Below are positions 58,409 to 64,000 of a DNA stretch of 64,000 nucleotides, in pieces (the stretch's first letter is position 1; each line of letters begins with the position of its first letter). Under the pieces are notes generated by a model. It ran no database searches and was not told where the DNA came from. It saw only the letters and a program-made list of their open reading frames with translations. The translations under genes and the position numbers were made by a program. The DNA is from Solirubrobacterales bacterium (lineage in GTDB: Bacteria; Actinomycetota; Thermoleophilia; Solirubrobacterales; 70-9), in contig JANWHW010000002.1 in assembly GCA_025450195.1 (NCBI GenBank), positions 1 through 64,000 of the forward strand. Direction: 5' to 3'.

Positions 58409-58756
58409 GTGGGAGCGATTCGCCCCTTGACCGATACCGCAGGAACATCGATACCCGTCTGCCCGCTGTCCGAGCTGCCGCCCGGAGAGATGCGGCTGAT
58501 CGAGCACGAGGATCGCAAGATCGGCGTCTTCAACTGCGACGGGGCGCTCTACGCGATCGAGGATCGCTGCTCACACGACGACGGGCCGCTCGCCGAGGGC
58601 GAGTTCGATCCCGCGACCTGCACAGTCGAGTGTCCTCGTCACGGCTCGCTCTTTGACCTGACCACCGGCAGGCCGAAGACGCTCCCCGCCTATGCTCCGG
58701 TGCAGACGTTCTCGACAGCCGTCGAGGACGACACGATCGTCTTGGAGGTCGATTGA
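58409..58756 (+). CDS. Rieske-type [2Fe-2S] ferredoxin
   Basis: This 115-residue protein has the Rieske ligands CSH in [15 protein letters not shown] and CPRH in [15 protein letters not shown], spaced as in small non-haem Rieske ferredoxins. It is likely an electron donor or Fe-S sensing component in the Suf operon, where such genes are common. GTG 58409 lies inside a short hairpin (CACTAG/CTAGTG). Its stop overlaps the TTG that precedes the sufB ATG. Confidence 0.88.
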   Translation: MGAIRPLTDTAGTSIPVCPLSELPPGEMRLIEHEDRKIGVFNCDGALYAIEDRCSHDDGPLAEGEFDPATCTVECPRHGSLFDLTTGRPKTLPAYAPVQTFSTAVEDDTIVLEVD

Positions 58757-58758
58757 CC

Positions 58759-60192
58759 ATGGCAACGCCTGAGGTCGTCGCAGAGAAAAGAGAGCTCGCC
58801 GGCATCAATGCCGACTACAAGGAGAAGTTCGGCTTCCACGACTCCGAGAGCGGTTACGCCTACAAAGCCCCGAAGGGCCTCAGCCGCGAGGTGGTCGAAT
58901 CGATCTCCGAGTACAAGGACGAGCCGCAGTGGATGCGGGACTTCCGCCTCAAGGCGCTGGAGCACTTCTACTCGCGCCCAACCCCGGCCTGGGGCGGCAA
59001 CCTCGCCCAGATCGACTGGGACGACATCCACTACTTCGTGCGCGCCTCGGAGAAGAACAGCCGCGACTGGAGCGAGGTCCCCGAGGACATTAAAAACACC
59101 TTCGACCGGCTCGGCATCCCAGAGGCGGAGCGCAAATTCCTCTCTGGGGTGGGTGCCCAATACGAGTCCGAGGTCGTCTACCACCAGGTCAACGAGAAGC
59201 TCGAGGCCCAGGGCGTGATCTTCACCGACATGGATACCGCGCTGCGCGAGCACGAGGATCTCGTCCGCGAGTACTGGGCGACGATCATTCCCGCCAACGA
59301 CAACAAATTGGCGGCGCTCAACTCCGCCGTCTGGTCGGGTGGCTCCTTCGTCTATGTGCCGGCCGGGGTCAAGGTCGAGATGCCGCTGCAGGCCTACTTC
59401 CGGATCAACACCGAGAACATGGGCCAGTTCGAGCGGACGCTGATCATCTGCGAGGAGGGCGCCGACGTCCACTACATCGAGGGCTGCACGGCGCCCGTCT
59501 ACTCGAGCGACTCGCTGCACTCGGCAGTGGTCGAGATCGTCGCCAAGCCAAGCTCACGCGTCCGCTACACGACGGTCCAGAACTGGTCGCAGAATGTCTT
59601 CAACCTGGTCACCAAGCGCGCCGTCGCCCACGAGAAGGCGACGATGGAGTGGGTCGATTGCAACCTCGGCTCGAAACTGACGATGAAGTACCCGTCGATC
59701 TACCTGCTCGGGCCCGAAGCCCACGGCGAGATTCTCTCGATCGCCTTCGCTGGCGACGGCCAACACCAGGACGCTGGCGGCAAGATCATCCACGCCGCGC
59801 CTCGCACCTCCTCCTCGATCTTCTCCAAGTCGATCTCCAAGGACGGCGGGCGAGCGACCTACCGCGGCCTGCTTGAGGTGGCCGATGGGGCGACCGAGTC
59901 GCGCTCCAAGGTCGTCTGCGACGCGCTGCTGCTCGACGAGGACTCGCGCTCTGACACGTATCCCACGATCCGCATCGACGAGAACGACGCCGACGTCGGC
60001 CACGAGGCAACGGTCTCCAAAATCGGCGACGAGCAGCTCTTCTACCTGCAGAGCCACGGGCTCGACGAGGAGGAGGCCTCGAAGATGATCGTCAACGGCT
60101 TCATCGAGCCGGTCACCAAAGAGCTGCCGATGGAGTACGCGGTCGAGCTCAACCGGCTGATCGAGCTGCAGATGGAGGGCTCGATTGGCTGA
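58759..60192 (+). CDS. sufB: Fe-S assembly scaffold SufB
   Basis: This 477-residue protein is Suf[81 protein letters not shown] and [20 protein letters not shown]. It forms the cluster-building scaffold with SufC and SufD. ATG 58759 is used; TTG 58753 is also in frame. Its end overlaps the sufD start. Confidence 0.96.
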   Translation: MATPEVVAEKRELAGINADYKEKFGFHDSESGYAYKAPKGLSREVVESISEYKDEPQWMRDFRLKALEHFYSRPTPAWGGNLAQIDWDDIHYFVRASEKNSRDWSEVPEDIKNTFDRLGIPEAERKFLSGVGAQYESEVVYHQVNEKLEAQGVIFTDMDTALREHEDLVREYWATIIPANDNKLAALNSAVWSGGSFVYVPAGVKVEMPLQAYFRINTENMGQFERTLIICEEGADVHYIEGCTAPVYSSDSLHSAVVEIVAKPSSRVRYTTVQNWSQNVFNLVTKRAVAHEKATMEWVDCNLGSKLTMKYPSIYLLGPEAHGEILSIAFAGDGQHQDAGGKIIHAAPRTSSSIFSKSISKDGGRATYRGLLEVADGATESRSKVVCDALLLDEDSRSDTYPTIRIDENDADVGHEATVSKIGDEQLFYLQSHGLDEEEASKMIVNGFIEPVTKELPMEYAVELNRLIELQMEGSIG

Positions 60193-61345
60193 GGTCGCAA
60201 CCGATCCCGCTTGGCTTTCGGAGAGGCGCCAGCGGGGCGCCTCTCTCGCGCAGGAGCTCCCCCTCCCCGATCAGAAGGCAAAGGGGTGGGAATTCACCGA
60301 CCTCTCCGGGCTCGAGATCGACTCTTTCGCACCCGCCGCTGCCAACGTCTCGCTTGCCGGAGTCGAGGGCGCGACGGTTGTGCCGCTCGCCGAGGCGATC
60401 GAGTCCCACGATGAGCTGCTGCACGAGCGGCTCGGGTCGCTGGTGCCGATCGAGGATCCCTTCGTCGCTCGCAACGAGGCGGGCTGGCGCGACGGGGTTC
60501 TCATCCACATCCCCCGCGGCGTCAAGGTCACTGAGCCGATCCGGATCGAGCTGCCGCTCGACGAGGACGGTGCCGCCGTCTCCTGGCGCACCCTGATCGT
60601 CCTCGAGGAAGGAGCCGAGGTCGAGGTCTGGGAGCACTGCACTTCCCAGGGCGACCAGACCGAGGCGCTGATCAACTCGGTGGTTGAGCTGCACGTCGGC
60701 CAAGCGGCGACGCTGCGCTACGTAAGCACCCAGGACATCTCCGAGCGGGCCTGGATCTTCGCCACCCAGCGAGCGCAGGTTGAGCGCGACGGCCGGCTCG
60801 ACTGGACGGCGCTCGGCTTCGGCTCCGCTCGCGGCAAGGTGCGAATGGAGACCAACCTCGCCGGCCCCGGCTCGGAGGCACGGGTGACCGGCGGCTACGC
60901 CGGCGGCCCCGGACAACACCTCGACTTCGACACCACCCAGGAGCACGCCGCCCCCAACACCTTCTCCGACCTCGCCTTCCGGGGCGTCCTCGCCGCCGGG
61001 GCAACGGCGGTCTGGCGCGGAATGATCCGCGTCGACCCCGGCGCCCAGGGAACCGACGCCTTCCAGGAGTGCCGCAACCTGCTGCTCTCCACCGACGCCC
61101 ACGCCGACGCGATCCCCGGCCTCGAGATCGAAGCCGACGACGTGCGCTGCACCCATGCCGCTGCGATCGCCCAGATCGACCGCGATCAGCTCTTCTACCT
61201 GACTTCGCGCGGGCTCGACCCGGCGAATGCGAAACAGTTGATCATCGAGGGGTTCCTCGAGTCCTTGGTCGAGCGCCTCGCCGCGGGCCCAGTGCGAGAT
61301 TCGATCTCAGCCGCGCTCGAGAAGCGCCTCGCCGAGATCCTTTAG
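60185..61345 (+). CDS. sufD: Fe-S assembly protein SufD
   Basis: This 386-residue protein is Suf[54 protein letters not shown] and the beta-helix region with [19 protein letters not shown]. It starts with TTG at 60185 inside the sufB end. It completes the SufBCD scaffold although sufC lies far upstream in the same cluster. Confidence 0.95.
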   Translation: MAEVATDPAWLSERRQRGASLAQELPLPDQKAKGWEFTDLSGLEIDSFAPAAANVSLAGVEGATVVPLAEAIESHDELLHERLGSLVPIEDPFVARNEAGWRDGVLIHIPRGVKVTEPIRIELPLDEDGAAVSWRTLIVLEEGAEVEVWEHCTSQGDQTEALINSVVELHVGQAATLRYVSTQDISERAWIFATQRAQVERDGRLDWTALGFGSARGKVRMETNLAGPGSEARVTGGYAGGPGQHLDFDTTQEHAAPNTFSDLAFRGVLAAGATAVWRGMIRVDPGAQGTDAFQECRNLLLSTDAHADAIPGLEIEADDVRCTHAAAIAQIDRDQLFYLTSRGLDPANAKQLIIEGFLESLVERLAAGPVRDSISAALEKRLAEIL

Positions 61346-61354
61346 GTCTTCCAT

Positions 61355-62365
61355 CTAGCGACGGCGGTATCGCTCGCAGCCAGGACCGAGACGATCGTGG
61401 GATTCGCGCTCGACCTCGTCCACGCCGGAGCCGCAGCGGATTTGGTCCGCTTGGCCGTTGCGGTCGGAAAGGATGTCAGCGCCAGGCCCGCCGTACAGTC
61501 GGTCCGGCACGTCGGGGGACCGCTTGCCGAGCCCTATGAATTCGTAGAAGAGCCCGTCGCGGCCGAGGCCGCCGTAGACGGTGTCGTGGCCAGGCCCAAA
61601 CGCGATGGCGTCGTCGCCACCGCCAGCATTAATGAGATCGTCACCCGGTCCGTCTTCGAACTCCTCTTCCTCGATACCACCGAGAATCGTGTCGTCGCCA
61701 GCTCCACCGATGAGCCGAATCCGGCTAGTGAGGTAAACGTTGTCGCCGATTCCGGTGAGGCGCCGCGCATCGATCAGGTCGTCGCCTTGCTCTCCGTACA
61801 GCTTGACGGCTTTGAATTCGTCGCTCCGCACCGTCACGTCTTGGTCAGGGGCGCCGCTGTCGGCAACTGGATTCAGGTTGAGCGCGACGCTGCCGTTGGC
61901 GCGAGTCCCGATTCGCATCGAATTGCGCTGGCGGCCTCCGTACACCGTCAGCTTGCTGGCTCTGTAGACGTCGACCTCGATCTCCGAGCCGGAGTGCTCG
62001 CTGGTGGCGCCGGGCGCAAAGTCGCCCCGACGCTCGCTGAGGCTCACCCGGGAATCTTCAACCCTCAGCACGACCCGATCCACATTGTGGACGGTCGCCT
62101 GCCGTCCTGTGCAGTGCACGGTGGGGTCGTGGACGAGGATCGCGTTGCCTCGGCGGACGAGCCATGGTTCAACAGCGCCGACGACCACGAGTCGGTTGCC
62201 CTTGGGACCGGGCGCTCCCGCCTCGACGTATTCGCAGCGTTCGCCGAACGGCCCGCCCGCCGCCGGCACAATGCCCGAGATGCCGAACAGCAGTGCCCCC
62301 GCAACCGCCACAGTCCAGGCTCGGCGCGTTAGCCGGCCATTAGTCGCCCCCACGGCGACCCCCAC
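61355..62365 (-). CDS. Secreted RTX-like calcium-binding repeat protein
   Basis: This ~336-residue protein has an N-terminal signal (RRAWTVAVAGALLFGISGIV) and two groups of RTX nonapeptide-like repeats: GGAGDDTILGG, GPGDDLINAGGGDDAIAFGP, HDTVYGGLGRDG and later YGGPGADILSDRNGQAD. Two Cys late (IRCGSG, GPGCERY) may pair. It is probably extracellular and binds Ca2+. The start is uncertain: GTG 62365 or 62353 place the signal correctly. It overlaps a 44-residue upstream gene. Confidence 0.8.
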   Translation of the reverse strand: MGVAVGATNGRLTRRAWTVAVAGALLFGISGIVPAAGGPFGERCEYVEAGAPGPKGNRLVVVGAVEPWLVRRGNAILVHDPTVHCTGRQATVHNVDRVVLRVEDSRVSLSERRGDFAPGATSEHSGSEIEVDVYRASKLTVYGGRQRNSMRIGTRANGSVALNLNPVADSGAPDQDVTVRSDEFKAVKLYGEQGDDLIDARRLTGIGDNVYLTSRIRLIGGAGDDTILGGIEEEEFEDGPGDDLINAGGGDDAIAFGPGHDTVYGGLGRDGLFYEFIGLGKRSPDVPDRLYGGPGADILSDRNGQADQIRCGSGVDEVERESHDRLGPGCERYRRR

Positions 62366-62474
62366 GGCGCTCTGAGAAGGTTGTCCGCAGGATGCTGCCA
62401 ATGACGATCAGGATCGGGGGCAGGTAGAGGACCCATAGCCAGTGCGCAACATGGGCGAGCGGAAGCACCGCCAC
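62340..62474 (-). CDS. Small membrane protein (44 residues)
   Basis: A short frame from GTG 62474 to TAA 62340 reads AVLPLAHVAHWLWVLYLPPI then LIVIGSILRTTFSERRGGRR and GGD. It has one clear TM helix followed by an Arg-rich tail, so the tail should face the cytoplasm. The codon choice is protein-like. It lies between the large membrane protein and the RTX gene on the same strand. Function unknown. Confidence 0.5.
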   Translation of the reverse strand: MAVLPLAHVAHWLWVLYLPPILIVIGSILRTTFSERRGGRRGGD

Positions 62475-62492
62475 AGGGTAGAGCGGGCGGGG

Positions 62493-62543
62493 GGACGTGC
62501 CGGGAGTTAACCCTCCCTGTGTTGGTCAACTCCCGGCACGTCC
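62493..62543 (-). terminator. Strong 19-bp hairpin after the large membrane protein gene
   Basis: GGACGTGCCGGGAGTTAAC (62493-62511) pairs with GTCAACTCCCGGCACGTCC (62525-62543): 19 positions with one mismatch and a 13-base loop. It directly follows the stop of the 62551 gene on the reverse strand. Confidence 0.65.
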
Positions 62544-62550
62544 ACGTCCC

Positions 62551-63945
62551 TCAGGAGTTGGCGACCGAGAGCAGGTAGAGGCCGAAGCAGGTGAAGGCAA
62601 CCATCACGGCGAGCATCCAGTACTGGGAGCGCGCGGCCTGGCGGTAGTTGCCCCAGTAGGCGGTGGCGCGATCGTGGGCGAGCGTGAGGGCAACCACATG
62701 GCCGATGACCAGAGCACCAACCTGGACGTACCAGATCGTGTTGGCGCTGAGGACTTTGTAGTCGACGCTCCCCGACGCCGTGCCGAAGAGGTCGGTCGTC
62801 GTGGTTCCCAGTGGGTCGGACAGCAGATAGGTGAACTGCGCCTGCTCCTGGAAGACGAAGGCGCTGAAGTAGTGAGCGACCAGGTAGGCAAAGGCAATCG
62901 GGATCAGGGTGTGCGCGAAACCGGAGAGCAGTTTCCTCCAAGGAGGAGCACCGGCCACCGTCGACATCCCCCGCACGCCGAGTAGATAGACAAGCCAGAC
63001 TCCCGCAAAGCAGAGCAGGAGAAAGATCGTGCTGGTCAAGCGCTGCGAGGTGACCGGGCTCAGACCAAGATCGCCGAGCCATTCGAAGACCTTTTCCATC
63101 CCCCCCTTGAAGGCGCCCTCCTGCGCTCCGTCGAAGCTGGTCGTTGCGATCGAGGCGATCACCACGGCGACCGAACCCGGCAATGTCGCCCAGCTCGTCG
63201 CCGCCGAGAACGGCCGCCTCCTCCCCAGCCGACCATCCTTGACGCCAAACGAGCCAAGCCGGGCGAACATGCCGAAGTAGACGGAGAAGACCTCCCCTCG
63301 ATCGCACCACTTCTCGACGCCGAACAGCGCCATCATCGTCAGCGTGTACGCCGAGTAGAGGAGGGCGGCAAAGGCGGTGGTCTCTGGAGTCACGCCCGCG
63401 GTCAGGCCGCCGCTGGATCCGTAGACGACCTCGAGCCAGACGAATGCGAGCAGCCCTATCGCCGCCGGCCAGCGACCCAGCGCCTCCGGATAGGCGAGGT
63501 GGGAAGGGCGTTGGCCGGCCAACGCCGTAAAGGCGCCCCCGACCACGCGGCCAATCGCCCGCCACGGATTGAAAGCGCGGAAGACATTGCCGAGCAGAAT
63601 GCTCAGCAAGGGAAAACCGAGCCAAAAGGTGACGAAGATGAAGGTGACGGAGAAGTTGCGATCGGGCGCTTCGGTTCCGCGCAACCCGGCGTAGACGGTG
63701 ACCCCGAGGAGAAACACCGAGATCGTCCCGCAGAGAATCTGTGCTGGCAGTCCAACCAGGGCCTGCGAGAGCCGCGCCCCGAGGGGACGCCATCGTTCCT
63801 CCTCGAAGCGGGGCTCACGCCATCCAATGGACAGTGCGAAGAAGGAGACGATCAGGACGATCGACGCCCCCCACGCGAACAGCCAGGCCGGGATCGGCAG
63901 ATCCTCCCGAGCGACCAGCGCATGTGCGAACGGCAGGAAGCTCAT
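62551..63945 (-). CDS. Multi-pass membrane protein of unknown function
   Basis: This 464-residue protein has about twelve TM segments (SIVLIVSFFALSIGW; ILCGTISVFLLGVTVYAG; FIFVTFWLGFPLLSILLGN) and conserved-looking polar stretches GNVFRAFNPWRAIGR and ANTIWYVQVGALVIGHVVAL. Homologues in actinobacteria are sometimes labelled fenitrothion hydrolase, a transfer I would not rely on. The many His/Trp/Tyr residues near TM ends might bind metal or haem, which is speculation. A TGAGCGCGGAGCG element separates it from the upstream gene. Confidence 0.7.
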   Translation of the reverse strand: MSFLPFAHALVAREDLPIPAWLFAWGASIVLIVSFFALSIGWREPRFEEERWRPLGARLSQALVGLPAQILCGTISVFLLGVTVYAGLRGTEAPDRNFSVTFIFVTFWLGFPLLSILLGNVFRAFNPWRAIGRVVGGAFTALAGQRPSHLAYPEALGRWPAAIGLLAFVWLEVVYGSSGGLTAGVTPETTAFAALLYSAYTLTMMALFGVEKWCDRGEVFSVYFGMFARLGSFGVKDGRLGRRRPFSAATSWATLPGSVAVVIASIATTSFDGAQEGAFKGGMEKVFEWLGDLGLSPVTSQRLTSTIFLLLCFAGVWLVYLLGVRGMSTVAGAPPWRKLLSGFAHTLIPIAFAYLVAHYFSAFVFQEQAQFTYLLSDPLGTTTTDLFGTASGSVDYKVLSANTIWYVQVGALVIGHVVALTLAHDRATAYWGNYRQAARSQYWMLAVMVAFTCFGLYLLSVANS

Positions 63946-63950
63946 TGTCT

Positions 63951-63970
63951 AGCTTCGCGCTCCGCGCTCA
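63951..63970 (-). repeat. Post-stop GAGCG-rich element, window-end copy
   Basis: On the reverse strand TGAGCGCGGAGCGCGAAGCT begins on the stop codon of the cut-off upstream gene and ends six bases before the next ATG (63945). The first 13 bases equal those at 1279-1291. Confidence 0.5.
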
Positions 63971-64000
63971 CGGATTGACTTGGATCTCCGCGATCTGCTC
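63968..64000 (-). CDS. C-terminal end of a gene cut by the window edge
   Basis: The last ten codons before TGA read EQIAEIQVNP. Too little is left to name the product. The codon pattern and its position just before the membrane-protein gene suggest a real gene. Confidence 0.4.
   Translation of the reverse strand, partial: EQIAEIQVNP

Noticed and set aside
62551-63945. Specific function as fenitrothion hydrolase
   Set aside because: The label is known for similar actinobacterial proteins, but no hydrolase motif is visible in this multi-TM protein.
1-64000. CRISPR array, prophage, rRNA or tRNA genes
   Set aside because: No regularly spaced repeats, phage structural genes, or rRNA/tRNA signatures were seen by eye. 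A tRNAscan or CRISPR search could overturn this.

Overview
The window is high-GC, gene-dense chromosomal DNA of a Gram-positive-type actinobacterium. Gene content (GuaB3-type IMP dehydrogenase-like protein, the CysO/CysM/Mec sulfur-carrier cysteine route, SufU-type Fe-S assembly, a GH63 mannosylglycerate-hydrolase-like enzyme, a long acidic extension on ribosomal protein S9) suggests a deep-branching Actinomycetota lineage such as Thermoleophilia/Solirubrobacterales. That placement is inference from content, not from a marker-gene tree.

Layout. 1-225 holds the wreck of an IS481-type transposase next to a duplicated gene end. 196-915 is a secreted protein of unknown function. 1087-6445 (+) is an amidase with a small partner, a DrrAB-like ABC exporter and a GH63 hydrolase, in overlapping order. 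6436-20066 (-) is a long housekeeping block read from rplM-rpsI through glmM, glmS, a DUF3352 lipoprotein, acpS, nnr, a CBS protein, alr and cca, ending with infA. A lower-GC two-gene module (beta-CASP metallo-beta-lactamase nuclease plus PD-(D/E)XK-like protein) sits between cca and infA. 20140-22526 (+) has a c-di-AMP (ydaO-type) riboswitch in front of an M23 peptidase, then a Fur-family regulator with a ZIP transporter. 22467-36558 (-) has a GxGD-type membrane protein, guaA, guaB3, a PfkB kinase, a D,D-carboxypeptidase, a LysM protein, pyrF, HU, tldE/tldD with a roadblock-like protein, a CDF transporter, rdgB, rph and a Flp-like pilin. 36706-44848 (+) has a glycosyltransferase, a coiled-coil protein, nadB, hydantoinase A/B, a DUF1802 protein and a degenerate peptidase-like protein. 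44845-49539 (-) is the cysteine biosynthesis set (DUF2007, mec, cysM, cysO, rhodanese-ThiF) plus htpX. 49829-61345 is mainly a NarL-type two-component system, an MFS exporter and a Suf Fe-S cluster (rrf2, sufC, sufS, sufU, Rieske, sufB, sufD) interrupted by one reverse-strand VOC gene. 61355-64000 (-) has an RTX-repeat secreted protein, small and large membrane proteins, and the end of a cut-off gene.

How it works together. Much of the window serves the cell envelope (glmM/glmS, alr, D,D-carboxypeptidase, M23 peptidase under c-di-AMP control) and sulfur/iron metabolism. CysO is probably activated by the rhodanese-ThiF protein, loaded with sulfide, aminoacylated by CysM and released as cysteine by Mec. 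SufS/SufU then mobilise sulfur for SufBCD. Two 25-bp inverted-repeat sites of the same geometry lie in front of rrf2 and in front of Rieske-sufB-sufD, so the Rrf2 protein probably regulates both halves. Two identical 19-bp promoter elements lie in front of cysM and the rhodanese-ThiF gene.

The observations that most merit follow-up are the compositionally distinct two-nuclease module, the dispersed TGAGCGCGGAGCG elements that begin on stop codons, the 109-nt fold-back element between htpX and the rhodanese-ThiF gene, the GxGD membrane protein, and the missing canonical start codon of nadB.
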